A stretch of 64,000 bases of DNA from Kosakonia oryzae (GCF_001658025.2 NZ_CP014007.2:930001-994000); one strand, 5' to 3'. Positions 1-8,903 are shown, numbered from the stretch's first letter. A program made the numbers and translations. The notes: a model not told the origin generated them from the sequence alone.

Positions 1-249
1 ACCCATGAACGCCGTATGGAAGTCTATTTCTACTTCAACATGGAAGAAGATGCCTGCGTCTTCCACATGATGGGAGAACCGCAGCAAACGCGTCATATCG
101 TGATGCACAACGAGCAAGCCGTCATTTCTCCAAGCTGGTCCATTCACTCGGGTGTTGGCACGCGTGCGTACACCTTCATCTGGGGAATGGTGGGTGAGAA
201 CCAGGTCTTTGATGACATGGATCACGTCGCTGTAAAAGATCTGCGCTAA
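1..249 (+). CDS. kduI: KduI, 5-keto-4-deoxyuronate isomerase (3' part only)
   Basis: This is the C-terminal 82 residues of KduI; the 5' part lies outside the window. KduI is a cytoplasmic metal-dependent cupin isomerase that converts 5-keto-4-deoxyuronate to 2,5-diketo-3-deoxygluconate in pectin and hexuronate breakdown. The visible part contains the end of the cupin barrel ([19 protein letters not shown] and [19 protein letters not shown]) and ends VAVKDLR, as in the E. coli protein. The reading frame is open from base 1. kduD follows 60 bases downstream, the order seen in E. coli, and its product uses the KduI product. Identity is recognised from memory of the family. Confidence 0.95.
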   Translation, partial: THERRMEVYFYFNMEEDACVFHMMGEPQQTRHIVMHNEQAVISPSWSIHSGVGTRAYTFIWGMVGENQVFDDMDHVAVKDLR

Positions 250-309
250 GTGCGGGCAGCATAAAACCATGCCTGTCCGGTACAGGCGCTGATAGATTAA
301 GGAACTAAC

Positions 310-1071
310 ATGATTCTGGATGCATTTTCTCTTCAAGGTAAGGTTGCGGTAGTGAGCGGTTGCGATACCGGTCTCGGTCAGGGGATGGCGCTGGGTCTGG
401 CGGAAGCAGGTTGCGACATCGTTGGCATCAACATCGTTGAACCGACAGAAACCATCGAGCGCGTGACCGCGCTGGGCCGTCGTTTTCTCAGCCTGACTGC
501 CGATCTGCGTAAGATCGACGGCATTCCGGCGCTGCTGGAACGTGCGGTCGCAGAGTTCGGCAAGATCGACATTCTGGTGAATAACGCCGGTTTGATCCGC
601 CGTGAAGACGCGATCAACTTTAGCGAGCAGGACTGGGACGACGTCATGAACTTGAACATCAAGAGCGTATTCTTTATGTCTCAGGCGGCGGCGAAACACT
701 TTATCGCTCAGGGTAACGGCGGCAAGATCATCAACATCGCTTCCATGCTCTCCTTCCAGGGCGGCATCCGCGTTCCGTCTTACACCGCGTCAAAAAGCGG
801 CGTGATGGGCATCACCCGTCTGCTGGCTAACGAATGGGCGAAGCACAATATCAACGTCAACGCGATTGCGCCGGGCTACATGGCGACCAATAACACCCAG
901 CAACTGCGCGCCGACGAACAGCGCAGCGCTGAGATCCTCGATCGTATCCCGGCTGCGCGTTGGGGTTTGCCGAGCGATCTGAAAGGGCCGGTGGTGTTCC
1001 TCGCATCGAAAGCATCTGACTACATCAACGGTTACACCGTGGCTGTTGATGGCGGCTGGCTGGCACGATAA
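310..1071 (+). CDS. kduD: KduD, 2-dehydro-3-deoxy-D-gluconate 5-dehydrogenase
   Basis: A 253-residue short-chain dehydrogenase, the usual family length. It interconverts 2,5-diketo-3-deoxygluconate and 2-keto-3-deoxygluconate with NAD(H) in the cytoplasm. The N-terminal Rossmann motif is GCDTGLGQG (residues 18-26), followed by NNAG (91-94), the catalytic serine near 145 and the Y158-x3-K162 pair. The start ATG is preceded by AAGGAACTAAC, a good ribosome-binding site. It follows kduI and ends just before a clear terminator, so kduI-kduD is probably the 3' end of one transcript. The KdgR boxes seen further on suggest the same regulator, but kduI's own promoter is outside the window. Confidence 0.95.
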   Translation: MILDAFSLQGKVAVVSGCDTGLGQGMALGLAEAGCDIVGINIVEPTETIERVTALGRRFLSLTADLRKIDGIPALLERAVAEFGKIDILVNNAGLIRREDAINFSEQDWDDVMNLNIKSVFFMSQAAAKHFIAQGNGGKIINIASMLSFQGGIRVPSYTASKSGVMGITRLLANEWAKHNINVNAIAPGYMATNNTQQLRADEQRSAEILDRIPAARWGLPSDLKGPVVFLASKASDYINGYTVAVDGGWLAR

Positions 1072-1093
1072 TTCGTCTGCCGGAGCCTGATAA

Positions 1094-1118
1094 AACCTGC
1101 CTGCGGGCAGGTTTTTTT
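1094..1118 (+). terminator. Intrinsic terminator after kduD
   Basis: A perfect 8-bp stem, AACCTGCC paired with GGCAGGTT, with loop TGCG, followed by a run of seven T (1112-1118). It lies 22 bases past the kduD stop and separates kduID from araE. Confidence 0.9.
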
Positions 1119-1136
1119 ATTTCTGCATAAAGTTTG

Positions 1137-1303
1137 TCCATATGTGTCTAATTGAAAAATCCATATTCATTTCTACTGAAGTCACACCCTTGTTTATAAA
1201 TATCATATAAATCATATTGTTAAAATTAGTTTAGTGCTTAAACTATATTTTCAAAATTGTAAACTCCATCACAAAACGCAGTGCCACAGCGGTTTTATCC
1301 ATA
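1137..1303 (+). promoter_or_regulatory. Candidate AraC half-sites in the araE control region
   Basis: The 315-base gap between kduD and araE is AT-rich. It holds three copies of the TCCATA core of AraC half-sites, at 1137-1142, 1160-1165 and 1298-1303. The last one fits the AraC half-site pattern best, with AGC, seven bases, then TCCATA (1288-1303), and sits about 85 bases before the araE start. A weaker companion (TCGC at 1307) lies about one half-site spacing downstream. E. coli araE is known to be activated by AraC with arabinose and by CRP. A TCACA half of a possible CRP site is near 1182. Assignment is by pattern only. Confidence 0.55.
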
Positions 1304-1386
1304 TCTTCGCGAGTTCCTCACTGACGCTTCCGGCGATTGCTGGCTTACTTTCATAGAACACCTTACTTTGTGCAGGCAGGGAAAAA

Positions 1387-2805
1387 ATGGCTTCTATCAG
1401 TAATGACTCTGTAATACTTCCGCGCGCGTTGCGTGATACCCGGCGGATGAACCTGTTTGTTTCTGTTTCGGCAGCAGTCGCCGGACTGTTGTTTGGCCTT
1501 GATATCGGCGTAATCGCCGGTGCGCTGCCGTTTATTACCGATCATTTTACGTTGAGCAGCCGCCTGCAAGAGTGGGTGGTAAGCAGCATGATGCTCGGCG
1601 CGGCGCTGGGCGCGCTGTTTAACGGCTGGCTCTCGTTCCGCCTGGGGCGTAAATACAGCCTGATGGTCGGTGCGGTGCTGTTTGTTGCTGGTTCACTCGG
1701 TTCGGCGTTTGCCGGTAGTGTGGAAGTGCTGCTCCTTTCTCGCGTGCTGTTGGGCATTGCTGTAGGGATTGCCTCTTACACTGCGCCGCTCTATCTCTCT
1801 GAAATGGCGAGCGAAAACGTGCGTGGCAAGATGATCAGCATGTACCAGTTGATGGTAACGCTGGGGATTGTGCTGGCGTTCCTCTCCGATACGGCGTTCA
1901 GCTACAGCGGCAACTGGCGGGCGATGCTCGGCGTGCTGGCGTTGCCAGCGGTGCTTTTGATTATTCTGGTGATTTTCCTCCCCAATAGCCCGCGCTGGCT
2001 GGCGCAAAAAGGGCGTCATATCGAAGCGGAAGAGGTGCTGCGGATGCTGCGCGATACCTCGGAAAAAGCCCGCGAGGAGCTGAACGAGATCCGCGAAAGC
2101 CTGAAACTGAAACAGGGCGGTTTTCAGTTGTTTAAAACCAACCGCAATGTGCGCCGCGCGGTGTTCCTTGGCATGTTGTTGCAGGCGATGCAGCAGTTTA
2201 CCGGGATGAACATCATCATGTATTACGCGCCGCGCATCTTTAAAATGGCCGGTTTTACGACCACTGAGGAGCAGATGATCGCCACGCTGGTAGTCGGGCT
2301 GACCTTTATGTTCGCCACCTTTATCGCGGTATTTACGGTGGATAAAGCAGGGCGTAAACCGGCGCTGAAAATTGGTTTCAGCGTGATGGCGCTTGGTACG
2401 CTGATCCTCGGTTACTGCCTGATGCAGTTTGATAACGGCACGGCATCCAGCGGCTTGTCCTGGCTGTCGGTCGGCATGACGATGATGTGCATTGCCGGGT
2501 ATGCGATGAGCGCCGCGCCGGTCGTGTGGATCCTCTGCTCTGAGATCCAGCCGCTGAAATGCCGCGACTTTGGTATTACCTGTTCCACCACCACGAACTG
2601 GGTGTCGAACATGATTATTGGCGCGACTTTCCTGACATTGCTGGATGCAATTGGCGCGGCCGGGACGTTCTGGCTCTATACGGCGCTGAATCTGGTGTTT
2701 GTTGGCGTTACGTTCTGGCTGGTGCCGGAAACCAAAAACGTCACGCTGGAGCATATCGAGCGCCGTCTGATGTCCGGCGAGAAGCTGCGGAATATTGGGG
2801 TTTAA
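1387..2805 (+). CDS. araE: AraE, arabinose-proton symporter
   Basis: A 472-residue, 12-helix sugar porter of the major facilitator superfamily in the inner membrane, imports L-arabinose with protons. It is nearly collinear with E. coli AraE, including the N-terminal phrase LRDTRRMN, the sugar-porter motifs [10 protein letters not shown] (after helix 2) and PNSPRWLA (before the central loop), [12 protein letters not shown] in helix 7 and [12 protein letters not shown] at the end. The start is ATG at 1387 with GCAGGGAAAAA upstream. It is a single gene between the kduD terminator and a REP-like hairpin. AraC half-sites upstream fit arabinose control. It is the last K-12-like gene before the accessory pectin block. 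Confidence 0.96.
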   Translation: MASISNDSVILPRALRDTRRMNLFVSVSAAVAGLLFGLDIGVIAGALPFITDHFTLSSRLQEWVVSSMMLGAALGALFNGWLSFRLGRKYSLMVGAVLFVAGSLGSAFAGSVEVLLLSRVLLGIAVGIASYTAPLYLSEMASENVRGKMISMYQLMVTLGIVLAFLSDTAFSYSGNWRAMLGVLALPAVLLIILVIFLPNSPRWLAQKGRHIEAEEVLRMLRDTSEKAREELNEIRESLKLKQGGFQLFKTNRNVRRAVFLGMLLQAMQQFTGMNIIMYYAPRIFKMAGFTTTEEQMIATLVVGLTFMFATFIAVFTVDKAGRKPALKIGFSVMALGTLILGYCLMQFDNGTASSGLSWLSVGMTMMCIAGYAMSAAPVVWILCSEIQPLKCRDFGITCSTTTNWVSNMIIGATFLTLLDAIGAAGTFWLYTALNLVFVGVTFWLVPETKNVTLEHIERRLMSGEKLRNIGV

Positions 2806-2814
2806 CGGTGTGAA

Positions 2815-2846
2815 ATTGCCCGGTAAGCGCAGCGCCACCGGGCAAT
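2815..2846. repeat. REP-like palindrome between convergent araE and ogl
   Basis: An inverted repeat ATTGCCCGGT / ACCGGGCAAT with 10-bp arms around the interior AAGCGCAGCGCC. It resembles the repetitive extragenic palindromes of enterobacteria. It lies between two convergent stop codons, the usual place for such elements, and could stabilise or end both transcripts. Confidence 0.7.
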
Positions 2847-2869
2847 AACGATCGCTCCCGCAATAACCA

Positions 2870-4000
2870 TTACACCCGCGCCAGATAGAGCGCGGGCATT
2901 CCTTCGGCATCCGAGGTGTAGAGCACCCATTGATTATCCGGCGTAAACGACGGATGCGGATGCGTCACCTGGCGGTCGCCGTCCAGTACTTTCCAGCTAC
3001 TGTTATGCTGGCAAATCGCGGTCTGCTCGCCGCTGATGATATTGAAAACCCAGATAAACGGATCGTTAAGATGAATATCGCCGGTATGGTGCGGCGCGCC
3101 ATCGCCCACCACTAAGCTGCCATCCTCGTTACTCATCAAATGCGAGCAGGGCGGGATCGCCATTAACTGGCGGTTTTCCAGCGTCTGTGGATCGGCGCTG
3201 AACAGGTAGCGCTGCGGATCGTTCTCCTGATGCGCCACGTAATAGAGCGCGGAGCCGTCCGGTACCCAAAATTCATGGGTAAAGCTCTCTCCCGGCTGGT
3301 GCTGGCGGACTTTGCGCAGGTTGCTGCCATCTTCATTAATCAGCCACATACGCGCATCAATCACATCGCGCGGCCCTTCATGACAAAATGCCACGGTGGA
3401 ATCATCAAACGGACGGTAAATCGGGTGCCCCAGCCAGCGTTTTTCCTGCACCAACGTGTCGCGTTCGCCGCTGTGTAAATCGATGCGGATCAATCGGCAT
3501 TCCGGCTGCGTAAAGTAGAAGTCGCGGAATTTTTGCCAGTTGGTCAGCGGTTGCCAGTCGCTTTTCTTGATTTCGATACCCACCAGTTTTGTGCAGGCGG
3601 AATTCGCCACCCAGGTGCCGTAAGCCACCCAGTCATCATCGACCTGATAAACGATATGCTCTTCCAGCGTCTGCAGATCAACGCGCCGCAATTCGCGGGT
3701 GTTTTTCACATACCACAGCGAACGATCATCCGCCGATAAAAAGCCGCCGAAAGTATTATCCCCGGCGCCTTCGGTTAACTGTGTTGCTTCTTGACGGGCG
3801 AGATCCAGTAAATAGTAATTCCAGTGGCCTTCAAACGCGCCGCCGAAAAGGAGTTTCCCGCCGTCGCGGGTAAAACATTTTTGGTAGAAGTAATTACGGT
3901 GACAAATAATGTGCGGCGGCGTCAGACGGATAACTTCGTGCCCCGTTTTTTCATCGTGCTGGTGACGGAAAGTGAGTTGAACAATTTTCCCCTTTGCCAT
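2870..4000 (-). CDS. ogl: Ogl, oligogalacturonate lyase
   Basis: A 376-residue protein matching the PL22 oligogalacturonate lyase family (about 385-390 residues in Dickeya and Yersinia). These are cytoplasmic beta-propeller enzymes that split short galacturonides, mainly the unsaturated digalacturonate, into 5-keto-4-deoxyuronate. No signal peptide is visible, in keeping with a cytoplasmic site. Near the C-terminus, HPHPSFTPD (His 347 and 349) corresponds to the metal-binding histidine pair of the family. The start ATG at 4000 has CTAAGGAGCC upstream. Its product enters the kduI-kduD route encoded next door. It is downstream of togB but separated from it by a terminator, so it may be expressed by read-through or by its own promoter. 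Confidence 0.92.
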   Translation of the reverse strand: MAKGKIVQLTFRHQHDEKTGHEVIRLTPPHIICHRNYFYQKCFTRDGGKLLFGGAFEGHWNYYLLDLARQEATQLTEGAGDNTFGGFLSADDRSLWYVKNTRELRRVDLQTLEEHIVYQVDDDWVAYGTWVANSACTKLVGIEIKKSDWQPLTNWQKFRDFYFTQPECRLIRIDLHSGERDTLVQEKRWLGHPIYRPFDDSTVAFCHEGPRDVIDARMWLINEDGSNLRKVRQHQPGESFTHEFWVPDGSALYYVAHQENDPQRYLFSADPQTLENRQLMAIPPCSHLMSNEDGSLVVGDGAPHHTGDIHLNDPFIWVFNIISGEQTAICQHNSSWKVLDGDRQVTHPHPSFTPDNQWVLYTSDAEGMPALYLARV

Positions 4001-4016
4001 CTGCGGCTCCTTAGAT

Positions 4017-4048
4017 AAAAAAATACCCTGCCGCGGGCGGGCAGGGTA
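4017..4048 (-). terminator. Intrinsic terminator between togB and ogl
   Basis: On the minus strand a 9-bp perfect stem, TACCCTGCC with GGCAGGGTA, is followed by seven T (plus-strand A run 4017-4023). It sits 18 bases after the togB stop and immediately before the ogl ribosome-binding site. It should reduce ogl transcription from the transporter promoter. Confidence 0.85.
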
Positions 4049-4066
4049 TGTCGTGACGGAAAAACG

Positions 4067-5356
4067 TTAGCGCATTGCGCGTTTCAGGATACGTTCAGCC
4101 TGGCGCTGGAAATCAGCGGCCGTTTCTTCCACGGATTTCTGGCCATAATCGATGTACTGAATCGCCGTGCCGAACTGGGCAACAATTTGCGGATCGTCAA
4201 AGTACGGCGACACAGAGAGTTTGGTCGGCAGAGACTGCGCCAGGCGCAGACCGGCCACCGAGGGATCGTTCTCTTTGATCGCACCGTTGGCGGTCAGCGT
4301 TTGCACTGCGGCTTTGCTCAGCGGCACGCCACGCTCCAGACCCAGCGTTTCCACACCCTCTTTGCTGTTGAGCAGGAAATTGATCACTTCTGCCGCTTCT
4401 TTCGGATGTTTGGTGGATTTACCAATCGACAGCATCTGCGCCGGTTTGAAGAACAGACCCGCGTCCGTTGCGCCCGGCAGCATCGGGTAATCACCCAGCA
4501 CCAGTTTGGCTGGTGGCTTCAGGTTGTCGGAATATTTGGTGATGGTGGAGTTCCACATATAAGTACCGGCCCATTCACCTTCGATCCACGGCTTCATCTC
4601 ATACATGTTGCTTTTACCGAACGACGCATAATATTTGGCATCCGGCATCACATGGCTATCGACCAGTTTTTTATACATCTGGAAGAATTCCACCCACTGC
4701 TCGCTGCTGTAGCTGAATTTCTTCGCTTTTTCGTCAACGGCCGGAATGTTGTACTTCTGCACCATGTAAGAGTTCAGCAGCGCCAGCGTATCCTGGTGCT
4801 CCAGTACTACCGGGTAATACTGTTTGCCAAGTTTGCTTTCGAACGTTTTGCCTGCGGCTAACAGCTCATCCCAGGTTTTCGGGAAGGCGACGCCCGCTTT
4901 TTTCCACTGCTCGTCGTTAAAGTAGAAGACGCGCGCGGTAACGGAGATCGGAATGCCATTCAGCTTGCCGTCAACGGTGGTGGATTGCAGCTCTTTGGCG
5001 TCGAACTGGCTCAAATCGATGATCTCTTTCACCTGATTCAGATCGTAAAAACCTTCGCCGTTTTTCGAGAAAATCGGCAGCCAGTTCCAGTTGGTTTGCA
5101 TCACATCCGGTTCGGTGCCGCCAGCGATTTGCGTGGTCAGACGGGAGAGGTGGCCGTCCCAGCCGGTGTATTCGGATTTAACGTTAATGTTCGGATGCTG
5201 TTTGTGAAACTCTTCCAGCGCTTTTAATGTGACCTGATGACGGCCGTTGCCCCCCCACCAGGACATACGCAGGTCAACATTATCAGCAGCAGTTGCGGGT
5301 ACAGCGCACATGCCCAGAGTTGCGGAGATAACGGCGCCTATAAGCACTTTTTTCAT
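4067..5356 (-). CDS. togB: TogB-like oligogalacturonide-binding protein of an ABC transporter
   Basis: A 429-residue family 1 extracellular solute-binding protein. Residues 1-23 are a signal peptide (MKK, a hydrophobic stretch, then cleavage after ATA). The mature protein begins ADNVDLRMSWWGG, as in binding proteins for oligosaccharides, and has the typical PKTWDEL motif. It would capture oligogalacturonides in the periplasm and deliver them to TogM/TogN. The order permease-permease-ATPase-binding protein matches the togMNAB operon of Dickeya. The 121-base gap before it contains a short GC-rich hairpin (GGTGC / GCACC, 5412-5425), which could favour higher expression of the binding protein. 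Substrate is inferred from the neighbours ogl and kdgF. Confidence 0.88.
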   Translation of the reverse strand: MKKVLIGAVISATLGMCAVPATAADNVDLRMSWWGGNGRHQVTLKALEEFHKQHPNINVKSEYTGWDGHLSRLTTQIAGGTEPDVMQTNWNWLPIFSKNGEGFYDLNQVKEIIDLSQFDAKELQSTTVDGKLNGIPISVTARVFYFNDEQWKKAGVAFPKTWDELLAAGKTFESKLGKQYYPVVLEHQDTLALLNSYMVQKYNIPAVDEKAKKFSYSSEQWVEFFQMYKKLVDSHVMPDAKYYASFGKSNMYEMKPWIEGEWAGTYMWNSTITKYSDNLKPPAKLVLGDYPMLPGATDAGLFFKPAQMLSIGKSTKHPKEAAEVINFLLNSKEGVETLGLERGVPLSKAAVQTLTANGAIKENDPSVAGLRLAQSLPTKLSVSPYFDDPQIVAQFGTAIQYIDYGQKSVEETAADFQRQAERILKRAMR

Positions 5357-5477
5357 TTTTATACTCCAGAGTTTGTTTAAACGTTATTTTTCGGGCTGCC
5401 GCGTTGTTGACGGTGCCTGCGCACCCCGGTGAGGATGCACCGACTTGCCGCCGCGACGCGTCCCGAGGATTTCGTTT

Positions 5478-6605
5478 TTATAGGGAAATGTTCTGTTCTG
5501 TTTTTGCGTCAAAAATATGACACTTATTCATATCAAACTTAAAATACACCTTACGATGAAGTCCCTTTGCAATCATTGGCTTAGCTTCATCGGAAGGAAT
5601 TCGTGCCGTTAACTCGTAGTCAGCGACTTTCAGGTAAATAAAGAACTCGTGCCCCATGTTTTCGACACGCACCAGATCGCCGCTGCCGCAGTCTTCATCG
5701 AACGGTTCATCGGCAACGGAGACAAATTCCGGACGCACGCCGAAGAACACCTCTTTGTCGGCATAGCCCGCTACTTTCTCCTGCTGACGCGCACTCAGCG
5801 CCAGTGTTTCGTGGCCAAGAGTGAGATGCAGTTGATCTCCCTTTTTCACAATTTTTGCCGGTTTGATGTTCATTTCCGGCGCGCCGATAAAGCCCGCCAC
5901 GAACATGTTTTTCGGGTAGTGATAGAGGTTGTCCGGGGTATCGACCTGCATGATATGGCCGAGCTTCATCACGCAGATGCGATCGCCCATGGTCATCGCT
6001 TCGGTCTGATCGTGGGTGACATACACGGTGGTTGCCGGTTTACCGGATTTTTTCAACTGCTTGTGCAGATCGGAAATACGGATGCGCATGGAAGCGCGCA
6101 GTTTGGCGTCGAGGTTCGACAGCGGTTCGTCGAACAGGAACACATCCGGCTTTTTCACAATCGCGCGGCCGACCGCCACACGCTGCGCCTGGCCGCCGGA
6201 AAGCTGGCGCGGCAGCCGGTCCATCAGCTCTTCCAGTTCGAGGATTTTCGCCGCTTCATCCACCTGTTTGGTGATCTCATCTTTCGGCAGCTTGCTCAGT
6301 TTCAGGCCGAAGGCGAGGTTTTCCCGCACGGTCATATGTGGGTAGAGCGCGTAGTTCTGGAACACCATGGCAATGCCGCGCGCCTTCGGTGCGAGGTTAT
6401 TAACGATCTTCTCGCCGATGCGCACTTCGCCGCCACTGATGGTTTCCAGGCCTGCCAGCATACGCAGAGTGGTGGATTTGGCGCAGCCGCTTGGGCCGAC
6501 AATCACCATAAATTCACCGTCGGCAATTTTCAGGTCGATACCATGTACCGCTTTGAAGCCGTTGGAGTAGACCTTTTCCAGTTTGTTGAAAATCACTTCA
6601 GCCAT
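5478..6605 (-). CDS. togA: TogA-like ABC transporter ATPase
   Basis: A 375-residue ATPase of the MalK/UgpC/MsmX type, which powers sugar import. The nucleotide-binding domain spans about 1-235, with the P-loop GPSGCAKST at 37-45, the signature LSGGQAQRV, the Walker B segment VFLFDEPLSNLDAKLR and the switch histidine in YVTHDQTEA. The last 130 residues form the C-terminal OB-fold domain of this subfamily (GVRPEFV). The P-loop has alanine where glycine is usual in GxxGxGK[ST]. The gene lies 9 bases after the togN stop with a GGGG-containing ribosome-binding site. Family is certain; oligogalacturonide specificity comes from context. Confidence 0.9.
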   Translation of the reverse strand: MAEVIFNKLEKVYSNGFKAVHGIDLKIADGEFMVIVGPSGCAKSTTLRMLAGLETISGGEVRIGEKIVNNLAPKARGIAMVFQNYALYPHMTVRENLAFGLKLSKLPKDEITKQVDEAAKILELEELMDRLPRQLSGGQAQRVAVGRAIVKKPDVFLFDEPLSNLDAKLRASMRIRISDLHKQLKKSGKPATTVYVTHDQTEAMTMGDRICVMKLGHIMQVDTPDNLYHYPKNMFVAGFIGAPEMNIKPAKIVKKGDQLHLTLGHETLALSARQQEKVAGYADKEVFFGVRPEFVSVADEPFDEDCGSGDLVRVENMGHEFFIYLKVADYELTARIPSDEAKPMIAKGLHRKVYFKFDMNKCHIFDAKTEQNISL

Positions 6606-6614
6606 GATAACCCC

Positions 6615-7517
6615 TTAACCTTTAATTCCGCTGCTGGTTACGCCCTGTACGAAGTAGCGTTGTGCCAGGAAGAAGACAATGATGGACGGCAGAATGGAGA
6701 TACTCGCCATTGCCAGAATTTCGTTCCACGGCGCACCTTCGGTCACGTCGATGGACATTTTCAGCGCCAGTGCGATCGGGTATTTATCCACGCTGTAGAC
6801 GTAAATCAGCGGCCCGATAAAGTCGTTCATTGACCACATGAACTGGAACAGCGCGACGGAGATAATGGCCGGTTTCAGGATCGGCACCACTACGTACCAC
6901 AGCACCTGCCAGGAGTTACAGCCGTCGATCTGCGCTGCTTCTTCCATGTCGCGCGGCACGCCGCGTAAGAACTGAATCAACATAAAGACGAAGAAACCTT
7001 GCGTGGCGAACGCCAGCGGCAGATAGAGCGGCATATAGCTGTTGAGCATGCCCATTTCACGGAACATCAGGTACTGCGGGATCAGCAGCACGGTGCTTGG
7101 CAGCAGCATGGTGGCGATCAGCGTACCGAACCAGAAATTCTTCCACGGGATCTCAAAGCGGGCGAAACCGTAAGCCACCACCGTTGAAGAGATGATCGTC
7201 AGGATCACTTTCGGGATCACATACTTGAAGGTGTTCAGCATGTAATGGCCGAAGGTGTACTCCGTCCCGGTTTTCCAGCCGTTGATAAAACCGTCCCACG
7301 TTGCGTGCGTCGGCCACAGCCCCAGCGTGGTGAAGATTTCGTGGTTCGGTTTGAACGATGCCGAGAACATCCACGCCAGCGGGTAAAGCATTAACAGGCC
7401 GACAAAGAGCAGGATCGTATAGCGGATCCAGGCGCTGATTTTCTCGCGGCGCAGGGTGCGCGCCACTTCACGTTCGGCTTCCTTCATGCCCGGCGTGAGA
7501 TGTTGGATATCAGCCAT
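6615..7517 (-). CDS. togN: TogN-like ABC transporter permease
   Basis: A 300-residue inner-membrane permease of the carbohydrate MalG type, with six predicted helices. The EAA loop that contacts the ATPase reads EEAAQIDGCNSWQVLWYVV. The reading frame is open further upstream, but the start is placed at ATG 7517 (MADIQHLTPGM) because it overlaps the togM stop by 8 bases and has GGGAGGCAAAA in front. The longer version would begin with 67 low-quality residues encoded inside togM. It pairs with TogM to form the translocation pore. The overlap suggests translational coupling. Confidence 0.88.
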   Translation of the reverse strand: MADIQHLTPGMKEAEREVARTLRREKISAWIRYTILLFVGLLMLYPLAWMFSASFKPNHEIFTTLGLWPTHATWDGFINGWKTGTEYTFGHYMLNTFKYVIPKVILTIISSTVVAYGFARFEIPWKNFWFGTLIATMLLPSTVLLIPQYLMFREMGMLNSYMPLYLPLAFATQGFFVFMLIQFLRGVPRDMEEAAQIDGCNSWQVLWYVVVPILKPAIISVALFQFMWSMNDFIGPLIYVYSVDKYPIALALKMSIDVTEGAPWNEILAMASISILPSIIVFFLAQRYFVQGVTSSGIKG

Positions 7518-8400
7518 TTTTGCCTCCCTTATCGGCAGAGTAGAACACCCAATATTTCGAGGACTTAAAGGCGATGGAGGCAAAGACCGCCACAACCAGG
7601 AACAGAACCCAGGCCAGCGCCGCGCCGTAACCCATATCGAAATATTTGAAGGCGGTATCGTAGATGTAGAGCGAGAACAGATAGGTGTAATAGGTCGGGC
7701 CGCCGCCAGTGATGACATACGGGCCGGTAAACTCCTGGAACGCCTGCGTGGTCTGCATAATAAAGTTGAAGAAAATCACCGGCGTAATCAGCGGTACGGT
7801 CACTTTCATGAACATCTGCCACTTGCTGGCACCGTCGATCATTGCTGCTTCGTACTGGGATTGCGGGACGTTTTGCAGCGCGGCAAGGAAGATCACCATT
7901 GCAGAGCCAAATTGCCACACGCGCAGCAGCGTCACCGACATCAGCGCCAGCGACGGTTCGCCCAGCCAGTTCACCGGATCCAGGCCGAACACGCCGATAA
8001 AACTGTTCAGCAGGCCATCAATGGCGAACAGCGCGCGCCACAGCACGGCAATCGCGACAGAGCTGCCGAGAATGGACGGAATGTAGTAAGCCGTACGGAA
8101 AAAGCCGATGCCGCGAAGTTTAAAATTCAGCACAAAGGCAATGCCCAGCGCAAAGGCCAGCTTCAGCGGGATGGTCAAAAAGACATAAGCAAAAGTCACG
8201 CCCATCGATTTCCAGAAGAGGGTATCTTCCGTAAACATGTAGCGATAGTTTTCGATGCCGTTAAATACCGGCGGGCTCATCAAATCGTACTCAGTAAAAC
8301 TGAGAAAGAATGATGAAACGAATGGGAAAGCCGTAAAGACTATCAACCCAATAATGTAGGGCGATATCCAGGCCAATCCCAGTAGTTTGTTTTCATTCAT
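7510..8400 (-). CDS. togM: TogM-like ABC transporter permease
   Basis: A 296-residue permease of the MalF type in the inner membrane, first gene of the transporter operon. The EAA loop is YEAAMIDGASKWQMFMKV. The N-terminus (MNENKLLGLAWISPYIIGL) leads straight into helix 1, as in short MalF-like subunits. A GCCAGGTAGGTATGT ribosome-binding region precedes the ATG. Upstream, on the minus strand, are two KdgR-like boxes and a CRP-like site, so the operon togM-togN-togA-togB is expected to be induced by pectin breakdown products. Name follows gene order in Dickeya togMNAB. Confidence 0.87.
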   Translation of the reverse strand: MNENKLLGLAWISPYIIGLIVFTAFPFVSSFFLSFTEYDLMSPPVFNGIENYRYMFTEDTLFWKSMGVTFAYVFLTIPLKLAFALGIAFVLNFKLRGIGFFRTAYYIPSILGSSVAIAVLWRALFAIDGLLNSFIGVFGLDPVNWLGEPSLALMSVTLLRVWQFGSAMVIFLAALQNVPQSQYEAAMIDGASKWQMFMKVTVPLITPVIFFNFIMQTTQAFQEFTGPYVITGGGPTYYTYLFSLYIYDTAFKYFDMGYGAALAWVLFLVVAVFASIAFKSSKYWVFYSADKGGKNG

Positions 8401-8603
8401 ACATACCTACCTGGCGAACAATGTGTAATACGGATTCGGAGAGTTACTTTCTCCCGCCGCCGTAGCCGCGGGGATAAAAACAGCATCTGTATGTGCGCTC
8501 GCTCACAATATTTGCCGTGGCTGGCGCTATGGAGGTCTAACTCCCAGAAATTATTGGTAAAACCATTAATTTTAAAAACGTCTGAACATCCATTCTTGAT
8601 TTG

Positions 8604-8618
8604 TAAAACATCGTTTTA
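8604..8618 (-). promoter_or_regulatory. Proximal KdgR-like box upstream of togM
   Basis: TAAAACATCGTTTTA, an almost perfect 15-bp palindrome with the AAAnnnnnTTT spacing of KdgR operators. It lies about 200 bases before togM within an AT-rich stretch that could hold the -10 region. KdgR, an IclR-family repressor released by 2-keto-3-deoxygluconate, controls pectin genes in related bacteria. The 200 bases between this box and togM (8401-8603) contain only the togM ribosome-binding site that I can recognise. Confidence 0.6.
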
Positions 8619-8664
8619 AAATATTTTATTGGGTTTTAAATTCGCGTCATTCGATTAATTCGCG

Positions 8665-8693
8665 AAATGTGATCAAAGTCGAAACGATGTTTC
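8665..8693 (-). promoter_or_regulatory. Overlapping CRP-like and distal KdgR-like sites upstream of togM
   Basis: GAAACGATGTTTC (8681-8693) is a KdgR-like palindrome. On the minus strand it is followed directly by TTTGATCACATTT, which supplies a perfect right half of the CRP consensus (22-bp site 8665-8686), with a weaker left half. Overlap of the activator and repressor sites would couple catabolite control with pectin induction. Pattern based only. Confidence 0.6.
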
Positions 8694-8855
8694 AATAAAG
8701 TGAGGTGGTAGCGTTTTTCGCCCGAAAACACGGGGTTTACAGAATCATCCCGGGGAAATAAACACGTAATGTTGTCGCGGATTAAGTATCGCAGAATGAA
8801 ACCATTCAAAATGAAAACGATTATCTGGCGAATTATTTTACTGTCTGTGGGAAAT

Positions 8856-8883
8856 AAAAAACGCCCCCAATAATGGGAGCGTT
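8856..8883 (-). terminator. Intrinsic terminator after kdgF
   Basis: On the minus strand, AACGCTCCCA pairs with TGGGGGCGTT (one G-U pair) across loop TTAT, followed by TTTTTATT. It lies 21 bases past the kdgF stop and isolates kdgF from the togM promoter. Confidence 0.88.
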
Positions 8884-8903
8884 AATTAGGGTGCTTACTA
8901 TCA

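Noticed and set aside
1693-2910. 405-codon open frame on the minus strand across araE
   Set aside because: It is antisense to a certain transporter gene, rich in His, Arg and Gln, without a family pattern; typical of open frames opposite GC-rich coding DNA.
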